From assembly GCF_030263895.1 (NCBI RefSeq), contig NZ_CP127161.1:3410001-3474000 (forward strand): a stretch of 64,000 nucleotides of DNA, given 5' to 3'. Within the stretch, counting starts at the first letter, position 1. Each line of letters begins with the position of its first letter. This DNA comes from Proteiniborus sp. MB09-C3. GTDB lineage: Bacteria > Bacillota > Clostridia > Tissierellales > Proteiniboraceae. A program made the translations under genes and the position numbers. The notes under the pieces are model-generated. The model worked only from the letters and a program-made list of their open reading frames with translations. It ran no database searches and was not told where the DNA came from. Positions 26,396-36,236 of the stretch are shown piece by piece.

Positions 26396-28159
26396 TTATA
26401 CCACCTCCTTCTTTAAAGTCAGCTCTTGATTTTTAAGCTGATTGTTATAAAGTTCTGTATAGACTCCATTAAGGGTAAGTAGTTCATCATGGCTTCCTTC
26501 TTCAACTATTGCTCCATCCTTTAATACTAAAATTCTGTCTACATTTTTAATTGTTGATAGTCTATGGGCTATGATCAAACTAGTTTTATTTTTAATAGAC
26601 TCTCTTAAGGCTTCTTGAACTAGCGCTTCAGATTCTGTGTCTAGTGCAGATGTAGCTTCGTCTAATAATAGTATGGGTGCCTCCTTTAACATAGCTCTAG
26701 CTATGGACAATCTTTGCTTCTGTCCTCCGGATAAAGTGTTTCCCAGTTGACCGACTACTGTGTCATAACTATTTTCAAGTTCAGTTATAAATTCATCTGC
26801 ATTGGCACTTTTAGCAGCTTTAACAACATCTTCGTAGTCAGCATCTAATCTTCCGTAGTTAATGTTTGTCCTTATTGTATCAGGAAATAAGTAAGTATCT
26901 TGAGAGACCAATGCAGAGTTGCTCCTAAGACTATCTAGATTCCATTCTTTAATTTCCTTCTCTCCTACTTTTATTTCTCCACTATAGCTATCATAATATC
27001 CTAATAAAAGTCTAATTATTGTACTCTTTCCTCCACCACTTGGACCTACTATAGCAACCGATTCTCCTTTCTTAATAGCAAAACTCAGTCCATTAAGTAT
27101 TTTTTCCTCTCTATTGGGATAGGAAAAAGCTACATTGCTAAAGCTAATCGCTTCTGAGGACTTGTCTATTTCAAAACTAGAGCCATCTATTCTTTCTTCA
27201 TCTGCATCTAGTATTTCAAAAACCCTATCGGCAGCAGACAAGCTACTTTTCGTCTCCCCTATTAGTCTAGGAAGGGAGCTTATAGGATTAGTCAAGTAAT
27301 TTAATAAATTTATAAATGCTATTAAACTTCCAACAGTCATAGTGCCTTTAATAGCCCAATATCCACCTATAATAAAGGTAGTGAAAAAAGGGATTATTCC
27401 TAATACTTGTGAAAAGCTCTCTAACATGGACATCAATTTTGCTAGACGTTTTCCACTTTCCACACTTTCATTAACAGCTTCGTCATGCTTTTTGCCTAAG
27501 CTTTCTTCTAGATTATATGCTTTACTTATCTCTATTCCTCCAATTACATCTTGTACAATGGAATTTACCTTTCCCAATTTTTCCTGAAGTGCTTTGCTAA
27601 TCTTCCCTATGGGTTCGCTTAGTTTTCCTGCACCTAACAACAATATAGGAGTTAGGATTAAGCTTATTAGGGTTAACTTCCAGTTTAAAATACAGAGATA
27701 TATTAAAGCTCCAATGGCTGAAAGCGGAATCATAACCATCTGTGATACTGTAGTTGATAAAAATGTTTTAATTTTTCCTATATCATTTGTTGCTATTGAA
27801 ACATAGTCACCTGAGTGCCTACCCTCCAATTCTTTAACAGGCATAAGAACTATTTTCTCAGCTATTAGCTTTCTAAGTCTAGATACTCCAGATTCTGTAT
27901 ATATGCCTAGTAATCTATTTTTTGCATAAATTAGTATTGTATCTAAGCCAAAAATTATAAGGCCTAAAAAAATAGTTTCTTTAAAGTGAGCCATATTCTT
28001 ATTAGTTGCTGCATCTAAAAATTCTTTGATGATATAAGAACCTAATATACTTGTTACTGATAAAATAGTAAGAAAAACTATTCCTAAAATAAAGTATAAT
28101 TTTTTAGGAAATGCTTTCAGTAGTCTAATAAATTTTTTAAAACTGCTTTTACTCTCCAT
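26396..28159 (-). CDS. ABC exporter half-transporter, subunit 1
   Basis: A half-transporter of about 587 residues with an N-terminal six-span domain and an ATPase with Walker A GPSGGGKST, signature LSGGQKQRLSIARAML and Walker B ILLLDEATSALD. The ATG at 28159 (MESKSSFKK) is preferred, with GGGGTG upstream. A near-consensus promoter and a dyad symmetric site lie upstream, so expression is probably under a repressor not encoded beside it. Substrates are unknown; drugs, lipids or peptides are possible for this family. Confidence 0.92.
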   Translation of the reverse strand: MESKSSFKKFIRLLKAFPKKLYFILGIVFLTILSVTSILGSYIIKEFLDAATNKNMAHFKETIFLGLIIFGLDTILIYAKNRLLGIYTESGVSRLRKLIAEKIVLMPVKELEGRHSGDYVSIATNDIGKIKTFLSTTVSQMVMIPLSAIGALIYLCILNWKLTLISLILTPILLLGAGKLSEPIGKISKALQEKLGKVNSIVQDVIGGIEISKAYNLEESLGKKHDEAVNESVESGKRLAKLMSMLESFSQVLGIIPFFTTFIIGGYWAIKGTMTVGSLIAFINLLNYLTNPISSLPRLIGETKSSLSAADRVFEILDADEERIDGSSFEIDKSSEAISFSNVAFSYPNREEKILNGLSFAIKKGESVAIVGPSGGGKSTIIRLLLGYYDSYSGEIKVGEKEIKEWNLDSLRSNSALVSQDTYLFPDTIRTNINYGRLDADYEDVVKAAKSANADEFITELENSYDTVVGQLGNTLSGGQKQRLSIARAMLKEAPILLLDEATSALDTESEALVQEALRESIKNKTSLIIAHRLSTIKNVDRILVLKDGAIVEEGSHDELLTLNGVYTELYNNQLKNQELTLKKEVV

Positions 28160-28191
28160 GCCCATCACCCCATACAATATTTGCTAATTAG

Positions 28192-28246
28192 ATTATAATG
28201 CTGTATATTAAAGATGTCAATATATTTATTAAGATATTTAATATCT
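28192..28246 (-). promoter_or_regulatory. Strong promoter with dyad operator for the ABC exporter
   Basis: TTGACA (28215-28220), a 17-base spacer and TATAAT (28192-28197) form a full consensus promoter. A perfect 15-base dyad, AGATATTTAATATCT (28232-28246), lies just upstream, and the outer AAGATGT/ACATCTT repeats are at 28211-28217 and 28254-28260. The layout suits a MarR- or TetR-type regulator. Confidence 0.65.
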
Positions 28247-28290
28247 ATATTAAACATCTTAATATTTGATTAGCTTTTTTATTCAAAACA

Positions 28291-28336
28291 AAAAAGGCGT
28301 AATAAAACTAATTTAATAGCTTTATTACACCTTTTT
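28291..28336. terminator. Terminator after pepA
   Basis: A 16-bp stem (28291-28306 with 28321-28336, one wobble) with T-runs on both sides; it ends pepA and shields the ABC promoter. Confidence 0.85.
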
Positions 28337-28351
28337 GATCAATAAAGAAAG

Positions 28352-29842
28352 TTATTTAGATATTTCCTTCACCATTTGATAAATGGTTCTCACTGCTACT
28401 CCTGTACCGCCTTCTGCTATATATTCACTGCCTTTACTTGTAAAAGCTGTACCTGCTATATCCATGTGTATCCAAGGTTTATCCTGTACAAATTCACCTA
28501 CAAATAATGCTGCTGTTATTGCTTGAGGATTTCCTGCAGAATTGGTCAAGTCTGCTACCTTAGATTTTATAAGCTCTTTGTACTCTTCAAAGTTAGGCAT
28601 TCTCCAAATCTTTTCTCCTGCTATTTTTGATGCATCCTCTAGGGCCTTGTAAAATTCATCATCATTAGATACTACTACTGTAGCCAATGAGCCTAAAGTA
28701 ACTACAGCTCCTCCAGTTAATGTAGCTATATCCAAAACCTTTGTAACCTTTTCTTTTTCAATAATATAATGTACAGCATCAGCCAAAGTCAATCTGCCTT
28801 CTGCATCAGTACTTCCAATAAATATAGTTTTTCCTGCCATAGAGCCAATTATATCACCAGTTCTATATGCATTGCCGCTAATTGAGTTTTCACATGCTGC
28901 AACTACTGCGATTACGTTAGCTTTTAGCTTTCTCTCTGCAATGGCCTTCATAGCTCCTACCACAGATGCTGCTCCACCCATATCACTCTTCATATTTACC
29001 ATGCCATCTTTTGATTTAATACAAAGACCACCACTATCATAAGTAAGGCCTTTCCCTACTAGACCTATAACCTCTTTTTTATTCTTTTTGTCCCCAAAAT
29101 ATCTCATAATTATTAATCTTGGTGTATTCTCTGAAGCTCTACTGACAGCTAAAAATGCTTCCATACCAAGCTCTTGTATCTTATCCTCTTTTAAAATTTC
29201 TACATCAAATCCGCTTTCTTTACCTGTTCGTTCTGCAATAGCAGCTAATTTTACAGGTGTCAATATGTTTGCAGGTTCATTTACCATATCTCTAGCTAAA
29301 ATAGTTGCTTTGCTTAGAACATTTCCTTCTTCTATACCTTTATCTATATCTACTATCTCATCTGCCTCTGTTCCAACAATGTATATATTATTAATTGGGT
29401 TTTCTTTTTTATCTTTTATATATTTATCAAATTTATAGCTGCCTAGTAATAATCCCTCTGTCATTGTCCTTGTTATTTGACTTAATGATAAGTCATTATT
29501 GCTGCATACAGGATAAATATCCACCCTCTTTGCTTTAAGTTCCATTATCTCTTTTATAGCTTTTGCGAATATTTTTCTAATCTTTTCTAAATCTAATTCT
29601 TCTTTTTTTCCTAGTCCCAGCAATACTACTTTCTTAGGATTGTCCTTTCTAGCTAATTTAAAGCTTTGTACTTCATTATATTTTCCTAAAAACTCTTCTT
29701 CACTTAATAAGTATTTTATCATATTCTCAGCTTCTTTTATTGATGTATTTACATCTGAGTCTGCAAAGCCTTCATAATATGGCAATACAATTGCCTCAGA
29801 AAAATCATCAGTAATTTTTTTAGTTAATACTTCAAGTACCAT
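28352..29842 (-). CDS. pepA: Leucyl aminopeptidase (M17)
   Basis: A 496-residue cytosolic dizinc aminopeptidase that normally assembles as a hexamer and releases N-terminal Leu and other residues. The metal-binding regions are GKGLTYDSGGLCIKSKDGM, KSDMGGAASV and the M17 signature STDAEGRLTLADA, in which Asn is replaced by Ser before TDAEGR. The C-terminal WIHMDIAGTAF block is typical. An AAGGAG site precedes the ATG. It is a single-gene unit with its own terminator. Confidence 0.95.
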   Translation of the reverse strand: MVLEVLTKKITDDFSEAIVLPYYEGFADSDVNTSIKEAENMIKYLLSEEEFLGKYNEVQSFKLARKDNPKKVVLLGLGKKEELDLEKIRKIFAKAIKEIMELKAKRVDIYPVCSNNDLSLSQITRTMTEGLLLGSYKFDKYIKDKKENPINNIYIVGTEADEIVDIDKGIEEGNVLSKATILARDMVNEPANILTPVKLAAIAERTGKESGFDVEILKEDKIQELGMEAFLAVSRASENTPRLIIMRYFGDKKNKKEVIGLVGKGLTYDSGGLCIKSKDGMVNMKSDMGGAASVVGAMKAIAERKLKANVIAVVAACENSISGNAYRTGDIIGSMAGKTIFIGSTDAEGRLTLADAVHYIIEKEKVTKVLDIATLTGGAVVTLGSLATVVVSNDDEFYKALEDASKIAGEKIWRMPNFEEYKELIKSKVADLTNSAGNPQAITAALFVGEFVQDKPWIHMDIAGTAFTSKGSEYIAEGGTGVAVRTIYQMVKEISK

Positions 29843-29989
29843 AGTAACATCTCCTTCTTATTTTTAAATACTTATAACATTAGATTTCTATACAAAGGCC
29901 TATTTTCCTTCAATATATAATCATATGTATATTTTAAATTATTTATAATACATATTAATTATACAACATTATCGTAAGGGGGCCTTATT

Positions 29990-30937
29990 TTGCTATACGC
30001 AATTTTACTTTTTTTTATAGGTTTATTATTAATTATAAAGGGTGGAGATTGGTTCACAGATTCTGCAATTTCCTTAGCTAGAGCTTCGGGACTTCCAGAG
30101 GTTCTTATTGGAGCTACCATTGTAAGCTTCGCCACTACCCTTCCAGAGGCTATTGTCTCTATAACGGCTGCTCAAGATGGATTTACTACTATGAGTGTCG
30201 GAAATGCAGTTGGCTCAATAATCTGCAACATTGGATTAATACTTGCATTTGTTAGTATTATAAAGCCTAGTAAAATAAATAGCAACTTTTTTAAGCTAAA
30301 GTCTATTCTTATGATTTCTTATTTTATTATAATGGCATATCTGGCGTTTGACGGTACAGTTAGCAAATCAGATTCACTCATACTCATTGCTATGCTTATT
30401 ATCTATGTGGTTTGTGACTTCTTTATTCTTAAAAATAGAACTAGCAAAAAAACTGTTAATGAAAAACTTCATTTGGAGCCTAAGACCAAATTAAAAATTG
30501 GTGTGCTCTTTGCAGTTGGGGCTATTTCCATATTTGCAGGAGCAGAGTTGCTTATACACAGTGGGATAGTAATTGCAAAAGGCATAGGTGTGCCTGAATC
30601 AGTCATAGCCCTATCAATAATTGCAGTAGGTACATCCTTGCCTGAATTTGCAACAGCAATTACTGCACTAAAAAAAGGCCATTCTAATATATCAATTGGA
30701 AATATAATAGGAGCAAATATATTAAATATCACCATGGTTACTGGAATATCTGCTTTTATAGCTCCACTTAAAATATTAAGACAAAATATATTACTTGACT
30801 TTCCTATTGCCCTTTTAATTATGCTAACTTTGGTTATTCCTTCTTTTATTAAAAAGAAAATTTATAGAGCTCAGAGTATAATTTTATTGGTGATTTATAT
30901 TGGGTATGTTGTGTTTTTATATAGTGTATATCTGTAA
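29990..30937 (+). CDS. Calcium/sodium antiporter (YrbG-type CaCA family)
   Basis: A 315-residue membrane protein with two inverted five-span halves. Each half has its alpha repeat: SFATTLPEAIVSITAA with GNAVGSIICNIGLI in the first, and VGTSLPEFATAITALKKGHSNISIGNIIGANILNI in the second. The start is TTG, preceded by AAGGGGG. It likely exchanges Ca2+ for Na+ or H+. It is a single plus-strand gene convergent with the hydrogenase operon, and the two share a terminator. Confidence 0.92.
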   Translation: MLYAILLFFIGLLLIIKGGDWFTDSAISLARASGLPEVLIGATIVSFATTLPEAIVSITAAQDGFTTMSVGNAVGSIICNIGLILAFVSIIKPSKINSNFFKLKSILMISYFIIMAYLAFDGTVSKSDSLILIAMLIIYVVCDFFILKNRTSKKTVNEKLHLEPKTKLKIGVLFAVGAISIFAGAELLIHSGIVIAKGIGVPESVIALSIIAVGTSLPEFATAITALKKGHSNISIGNIIGANILNITMVTGISAFIAPLKILRQNILLDFPIALLIMLTLVIPSFIKKKIYRAQSIILLVIYIGYVVFLYSVYL

Positions 30938-30941
30938 ATAA

Positions 30942-30989
30942 AAAGAAGATTAGCTCTAGACATAGGTCTACATAAAGCTAATCTTCTTT
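30942..30989. terminator. Bidirectional terminator
   Basis: A 14-bp perfect stem (30942-30955 with 30976-30989) lies between the antiporter and the convergent ECF S-component gene, with a T-rich tail on the plus strand. Confidence 0.85.
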
Positions 30990-31015
30990 CTTTAATATCT
31001 TAGTTTTTAGTTATA

Positions 31016-31495
31016 TTATTTTTTATATATTCTCTCTAAAACTTGTAAAACAACTAGGGCTATTGAACCTCCTATTAAGGCAGTTAAAAGCTGAGGGAAG
31101 CTTAATGCCGCTTTTATTGGAGGATTTACTGTTAAGAAGAAGTTTACAGCAGAATATAATAATCCAAACTTTATAAATGCTGCAGCAATAACTCCAATTA
31201 TTTTACTTCTTCTTTTTAACAATGAATAGATAGTTCCATATAGAATATTACCTGCTATAATAAAAGGTACAACTATAATCATTGCAGGAGGTTGAACTCC
31301 TAAAACTACAGCCATAAAAGGTGTAATAAATCCAATAGCCATTGCCCATGGCAATCCACATATTTGGGCTGCTATGATTAGTACTGCATTGATACCAGAT
31401 CCAGTGACTAGCTGACCCATTTTTACAAATTGAAACACTAAAGCAATTGCTAGCAATATAGCCGCTCTAGTCAAAGTACCTACTTTTTTATTCAT
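31016..31495 (-). CDS. ECF-type transporter S component-like membrane protein
   Basis: A 159-residue protein with five or six hydrophobic spans, beginning LTRAAILLAIALVFQF. The compact all-membrane build resembles the substrate-binding S components of energy-coupling factor vitamin and metal transporters. No EcfA or EcfT gene is adjacent, so it would use a shared module. It starts 10 bases after the hydrogenase stop, which places it in the hydrogenase operon, but the substrate is unknown. Confidence 0.7.
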   Translation of the reverse strand: MNKKVGTLTRAAILLAIALVFQFVKMGQLVTGSGINAVLIIAAQICGLPWAMAIGFITPFMAVVLGVQPPAMIIVVPFIIAGNILYGTIYSLLKRRSKIIGVIAAAFIKFGLLYSAVNFFLTVNPPIKAALSFPQLLTALIGGSIALVVLQVLERIYKK

Positions 31496-31504
31496 TTATA
31501 CCAC

Positions 31505-33241
31505 CTAAAACCTTTCTCTTTTCACATAATGAGTGTGTAGTAGCTGGTGGGCCTTATGTCCATTAGCTTCTCCTAGATATTCATCGTACAAAGCCTTGAT
31601 TTCTGGATTAGTATGAGATTTTCTCAATGGCATTTCTCTATCAATATTATATAGGCCTTGTGCTCTTAATTTACATACTTCTTCAGTTTTTTCTTTATCC
31701 ATTATAATTGGCTGTCCTCCGCCGTTTATACAACCTCCTGGGCATCCCATTATCTCTATAAAATGATAATTTGCTTCACCATTTTTAACACTATCTAGAA
31801 GGCGTCCAGCATTTCCTGTGCCATGTGCAACTGCTACTTTTATATCTAAATCGCCTATCTTTACAGAAGCTTCTTTAATTCCTTCTAATCCTCTTACTGG
31901 AGCATATTCTATTTCTTTTAAATCTTGTCCTGTCAATATATCAGCTACAGTTCTTAATGCAGCCTCCATAACACCGCCAGTAGTACCAAATATTACTGCA
32001 GCACCTGTGGATTCTCCCATAATCTTGTCGAAGCTTTGTTCCTCCAAGGATTTAAAATCTATTCTAGCTTCTTTTATCATCTTAGCCAATTCTCTTGTAG
32101 TAATAACTGCATCTACATCACTCAATCCATTTACTGATAATTCCTCTCGTGCAGATTCATACTTTTTAGCTGTACAAGGCATTACAGACACGACAAAGAC
32201 TTTTTTAGGATCTATTCCCATCTTTTCTGCATAGTATGATTTAGTCAATGCACCAAGCATTTGATGAGGAGATTTGCAGCTTGATAGATTATCTAGGAAA
32301 TCGTTATGATAATGCTCACAATATTTAATCCAACCTGGTGAACAGGAAGTAATCATTGGTAGCTTTCCACCATTCTTTATTCTTCCTAGAAGCTCTGTAC
32401 CTTCTTCTATAATTGTCAAATCCGCTGCAAAATCTGTATCAAATATCTTATTAAAACCTAATCTTCTAAGAGCTGTTACCATTTTCCCCTCTACATTAGT
32501 TCCTACAGGCATACCAAATTCTTCACCTAAAGCAACTCTAACTGCTGGAGCAGTTTGAACAACAACATGCAAATCATTGTCTTCTAATGCTTCCCATACT
32601 TTATCCCTATCGTCCTTTTCTCTTAAAGCACCAACTGGGCACACCTTTATACACTGTCCACAATTTATACATGCTATATCAGACAAGCTCTTTTCAAAAG
32701 GAGTAGTTACTACAGTTTCGATTCCTCTGCCAACAAAGTCTATAACTCCTGTTCCCTGAACATTTTTACATACTCTTACGCATCTCCCACAAAGTATACA
32801 TTTGTTTTGATCTCTAACTACTGAAGGGGAGGCATAGTCTACAGCATATGGCTTCTTTTCATTTTGATAATCCAATTTATCTATACCCATTTCTTCAGCT
32901 AGCTTTTGAAGTTCGCAATTTAGATTTCTTGAACAAATAAGACATTCTCTTTCATGTCTTGCAAGAATAAGTTCAAGAATAGTTGCTCTAGCTTCTCTGA
33001 CTTTCTTTGAAGATGTCAATACTTCCATGCCATCCTGAGCTTGAAGAATACATGATGCTTGCAGAGTTCTTGCCCCTTTTACCTCTACAACACACATTCT
33101 ACAGGAACCAACTTCGTTGAGTCCCTTTAGAAAGCAAAGGGTTGGAATGTGAATATTTAATTCTCTAGCAGCCTCCAAAACAGTTCGTCCTTTTGGTACT
33201 TGTGTCTTGATGCCATCAATCGTCATGCTTATCATTTCCAT
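31505..33241 (-). CDS. hydA: [FeFe] hydrogenase, NADH-dependent type (HydA)
   Basis: A roughly 578-residue iron hydrogenase that makes or uses H2. Domains in order are an N-terminal [2Fe-2S] domain (TLCFLKG, GSCRMC, ASC), a His/Cys3 cluster site (HERECLICSRNLNC), two [4Fe-4S] sites (CILCGRCVRVC and CINCGQCIKVC) and the H-cluster motifs TSCSPGWIKYCE, MPCTAKKYE and MGCPGGCINGGGQP. The small-subunit tail follows. The ATG at 33241 has AAAGGGG upstream. NuoE/NuoF-like partners and HydEFG maturases are not in the window. A long leader separates promoter and gene. Confidence 0.95.
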   Translation of the reverse strand: MEMISMTIDGIKTQVPKGRTVLEAARELNIHIPTLCFLKGLNEVGSCRMCVVEVKGARTLQASCILQAQDGMEVLTSSKKVREARATILELILARHERECLICSRNLNCELQKLAEEMGIDKLDYQNEKKPYAVDYASPSVVRDQNKCILCGRCVRVCKNVQGTGVIDFVGRGIETVVTTPFEKSLSDIACINCGQCIKVCPVGALREKDDRDKVWEALEDNDLHVVVQTAPAVRVALGEEFGMPVGTNVEGKMVTALRRLGFNKIFDTDFAADLTIIEEGTELLGRIKNGGKLPMITSCSPGWIKYCEHYHNDFLDNLSSCKSPHQMLGALTKSYYAEKMGIDPKKVFVVSVMPCTAKKYESAREELSVNGLSDVDAVITTRELAKMIKEARIDFKSLEEQSFDKIMGESTGAAVIFGTTGGVMEAALRTVADILTGQDLKEIEYAPVRGLEGIKEASVKIGDLDIKVAVAHGTGNAGRLLDSVKNGEANYHFIEIMGCPGGCINGGGQPIIMDKEKTEEVCKLRAQGLYNIDREMPLRKSHTNPEIKALYDEYLGEANGHKAHQLLHTHYVKRERF

Positions 33242-33496
33242 AATATCTATCCCCTTTATCATAAACATTTTGAAAACAGAAAAAACTCCTTGCAAAAGAA
33301 GCTTTTTAAGCAGCTATAAAAAGCCACTACATCTACTAGATGACAATGAAATGAAGCTCCTTTCCAAACATGAGAGGCATGAGTATTTCTATTCATACCC
33401 ATAGGCTTATATCCATTGACTCTTATCTTTAGGTTTATAAGCTCGGAATTATTCTTTTTCTAATCTTATTCTAAATCGTCGATATATTTTTGTCAA
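33242..33496 (-). promoter_or_regulatory. hydA promoter and about 220-nt structured leader
   Basis: TTGACA (33491-33496), a 17-base spacer and TAGAAT (33468-33473) predict a start near 33461, leaving a leader of about 220 bases. The leader contains several possible pairings, including an ATGGGTAT/ATACTCAT hairpin, a CATCTAGTAGATG palindrome and a GCTTTTTA/TAAAAAGC hairpin near 33310. No known riboswitch class was recognised. There is no ORF of note inside. Confidence 0.6.
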
Positions 33497-33568
33497 CGTT
33501 ACTTGCTAAATATGAAGCATTTGTTCTAAATAATCTTAAAGTTCAGAAAAAATCACAATCCAGCAGCT

Positions 33569-34030
33569 CAAACTTGTTAACTCCCTTCGATCGTTCAAAC
33601 TTGGTCCTAGTGGACACTCCTATCATGTTCGCAATCTCGCAACTCAAATTTATTTGCTCGCTATTGCTCACATAAATTTGGTCCTAACGGACACTCCTAT
33701 TATAAACCTACAACAGGGTTGGTGCTCGTTGCGTTTGACCTACCAGCGATTTCCCGATAAAAGCATTCGGGAAATCGGGTTAGGTCATGTTCGCAGTCTC
33801 GCAACTCAAATTTATTTGCTCGCTATCGCTCACATAAATTTGGTGCTCGTTGCGTTTGACCTACCAGCGATTTCCCGATAAAAGCATTCGGGAAATCGGG
33901 TTAGGTCATGTTCGCAGTCTCGCAACTCAAATTTATTTGCTCGCTATCGCTCACATAAATTTGGTGCTCGTTGCGTTTGACCTACCAGCGATTTCCCGAT
34001 AAAAGCATTCGGGAAATCGGGTTAGGTCAT
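33569..34030. repeat. Tandem array of the dispersed terminator-linked repeat
   Basis: The array holds a diverged partial copy (33569-33626), one full-length copy of about 162 bases (33627-33788) and two almost identical 121-base copies (33789-33909 and 33910-34030). The 121-base form lacks a 41-base internal block (the TCCTAACGGACACTCC segment). Each copy contains an AAATTTAT/ATAAATTT inverted repeat, a CGCTATCG-type centre and a hairpin ATTTCCCGA/TCGGGAAAT, and ends GGTTAGGTCAT. The rightmost end abuts the T-tract of the bipA terminator. No protein is encoded. Confidence 0.9.
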
Positions 34031-34070
34031 AAAAGCCATAGTTGAGAATAATCTCTGCTATGGCTCTTAT
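34029..34070 (-). terminator. Terminator after bipA
   Basis: A 13-bp stem (34029-34041 with 34058-34070, one G-T on the minus strand) followed by TTTTA. Confidence 0.75.
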
Positions 34071-34073
34071 AAT

Positions 34074-35897
34074 CTATTTCTTCTTAGATTTATATCTTAA
34101 ACTACTATCAAGTATGCTTTTTCTTACTCTAATGCTCTCTGGAGTAATTTCTAGTAATTCATCATCTTCAATAAATTCTAATGCTTCTTCAAGGCTCATG
34201 ACTTTAGGTGGTGAAAGTCTTAATGCATCATCTGAGCCTGAGGCTCTAGTATTTGTAAGCTGTTTTTTCTTACATACATTTACTTCTATATCATCAGATT
34301 TTGCATTTTGCCCTACTACCATACCTGCATATACCTTTGTTCCAGCTGTAATAAAGAGTATTCCCCTTTCTTGTGCAGCATATAATCCATATGTTACTGA
34401 TTCTCCAGATTCATAGGCTACTAATGAGCCCTGAGGCCTTCTAGGTATGTCTCCTTTATATGGCTCAAATCCCTCGAATACTGAGTTTATTATTCCGTTC
34501 CCCCTAGTATCAGTCATAAACTCTGAGCGATAGCCTATCAAGCCTCTAGCTGGTATCATAAACTCTAATCTAGTATATCCTCCATTAGGCTGAGTCATAG
34601 TAACCAGTTCACCTTTTCTCTGTCCTAGCTTTTCTATAACTGAGCCAACGAATTCTTCTGGTACATCTATAGTTACCTTCTCTATAGGTTCATGTTTCTT
34701 TCCATCAATAGTCTTATATAGAACCTCTGGTTTTGAAACCTGGAATTCATAGCCCTCTCTTCTCATGGTTTCTATTAATATTGAAAGATGGAGTTCTCCT
34801 CTGCCTGATACCTTAAATGAATCTGTTGAGTCTGTTTCCTCTACTCTTAGACTTACATCAGTATTGAGCTCTTTGAATAACCTTTCTCTAACTTGTCTTG
34901 ATGTTACAAATTTTCCTTCTTGACCAGCAAAAGGACTATTGTTAACTGAAAACGTCATTGCAATAGTTGGCTCTGATATTTTTATAAATGGAAGAGGCTC
35001 CGGGTTATCTGGCGCACATATAGTATCACCTATGTGTATTCCTTCAACACCAGATACTGCTATTATGCTTCCTATTTCAGCACTTTCCACTTCTACTCTA
35101 TTAAGCCCTTCAAATTCATAGACTTTTGTTATCTTAACTTTTTTAGAAACCTCTGGCTCTAAATAATTTACTATTACTGCTGGTTCATTTACTCTAATGC
35201 TTCCTCTTTCAACCTTTCCAACTCCTATTCTACCTACATATTCGTTATAGTCTATTGTAGATATTAGAACTTGAAGAGGCTCATCTTTTTCTCCTTCAGG
35301 AGCTGGTATATATTCTAATATGGTTTCAAATAAGTCCTCCATATTATCTTTTTGCTCATTTACATCTAAGGAGGCCGTTCCACTTTTTGCAGATGCAAAT
35401 ATAAATGGACATTCTAGCTGACTTTCGTCTGCACCTAGCTCTATAAATAAATCTAAAACCTCATCTATTACTTCATTTGGTCTGGCCTCTGGTCTATCTA
35501 CCTTATTTATACAAACTATTACAGGCAAACTTAACTCTAGAGCTTTTTTCAACACAAATTTTGTTTGAGGCATGGGACCTTCAAAAGCATCAACTACTAA
35601 GATTACACCATTTACCATCTTAAGAACACGCTCTACTTCTCCACCAAAGTCAGCATGTCCAGGAGTATCTATAATATTTATTTTTGTACCCTTATAGTGT
35701 ACAGCCGTATTCTTTGATAATATTGTAATACCACGTTCCTTTTCCAAGTCATTTGAATCCATGACTCTTTCAGTAAGGACTTGATTCGCCCTGAATATAC
35801 CACTTTGTCTCAAAAGCTGGTCTACTAGTGTAGTTTTACCATGATCAACGTGGGCGATTATAGCTAAATTTCGTATATCATCTCTTTTTGTCTTCAC
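34074..35897 (-). CDS. typA: Ribosome-associated GTPase BipA/TypA
   Basis: A translational GTPase of about 607 residues that helps 50S subunit assembly and stress adaptation. The G motifs are AHVDHGKTT (G1), RGITI (G2), DTPGHADF (G3), NKVDRP (G4) and SAKSG (G5). Domains II, III, V and the BipA-specific C-terminus ([19 protein letters not shown]) follow. The GTG at 35897 with AGAGGA before it is the preferred start. A promoter-like TTGATT/TAAAAT pair lies just upstream. Confidence 0.96.
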   Translation of the reverse strand: MKTKRDDIRNLAIIAHVDHGKTTLVDQLLRQSGIFRANQVLTERVMDSNDLEKERGITILSKNTAVHYKGTKINIIDTPGHADFGGEVERVLKMVNGVILVVDAFEGPMPQTKFVLKKALELSLPVIVCINKVDRPEARPNEVIDEVLDLFIELGADESQLECPFIFASAKSGTASLDVNEQKDNMEDLFETILEYIPAPEGEKDEPLQVLISTIDYNEYVGRIGVGKVERGSIRVNEPAVIVNYLEPEVSKKVKITKVYEFEGLNRVEVESAEIGSIIAVSGVEGIHIGDTICAPDNPEPLPFIKISEPTIAMTFSVNNSPFAGQEGKFVTSRQVRERLFKELNTDVSLRVEETDSTDSFKVSGRGELHLSILIETMRREGYEFQVSKPEVLYKTIDGKKHEPIEKVTIDVPEEFVGSVIEKLGQRKGELVTMTQPNGGYTRLEFMIPARGLIGYRSEFMTDTRGNGIINSVFEGFEPYKGDIPRRPQGSLVAYESGESVTYGLYAAQERGILFITAGTKVYAGMVVGQNAKSDDIEVNVCKKKQLTNTRASGSDDALRLSPPKVMSLEEALEFIEDDELLEITPESIRVRKSILDSSLRYKSKKK

Positions 35898-36236
35898 AAT
35901 TATTCCTCTTTCCAATTAAAATTCCAACAAAAGCTATTTTATCATATTGAGTTTAAAAATCAATAAAAATCACTAATAGAAATTTTTTAGTACATAAATT
36001 AATTTTAATAAAAAGTGCACTAAATTATAGTTTTCCTCACAAATACTTTATACAGCCATGCTCTACAAATATAATTTAAATTTCTTTTAACTGTATGCAT
36101 TTAGTTTTTGCCAATTCTAGTATATATATTAAACCAATTCATACCTAATAGAAATTCTCTTTTGAAACTTTTAAAAGAAAGCCTTTAGTAATAAAAAATA
36201 CCCTCCATCAATTATTGAGGGAGAGCAAATAACTTT
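35898..36236 (-). promoter_or_regulatory. AT-rich spacer with bipA promoter and ygiQ terminator
   Basis: The spacer holds TTGATT, a 16-base gap and TAAAAT shortly before bipA, and the ygiQ terminator at 36201-36221 (CCCTC/GAGGG with AAT/GAT pairs inside and TATTTTTTATT on the minus strand). Nothing else is apparent. Confidence 0.5.
36201..36221 (-). terminator. Terminator after ygiQ
   Basis: A GC-rich stem CCCTC/GAGGG extended by inner pairs, with a T-rich tail on the minus strand. Confidence 0.7.

Noticed and set aside
24668-28159. Dedicated exporter of the small peptides near tldD
   Set aside because: No shared operon, no peptidase C39 domain and a separate promoter; linkage is only by distance.
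33654-33881. Plus-strand ORF inside the tandem repeat array
   Set aside because: Its reading frame is just the repeat unit read through; it changes frame with the 121-bp period and has no ribosome binding site.
33569-34030. CRISPR array
   Set aside because: Units of 121 bases follow each other without unique spacers and no cas gene is present.
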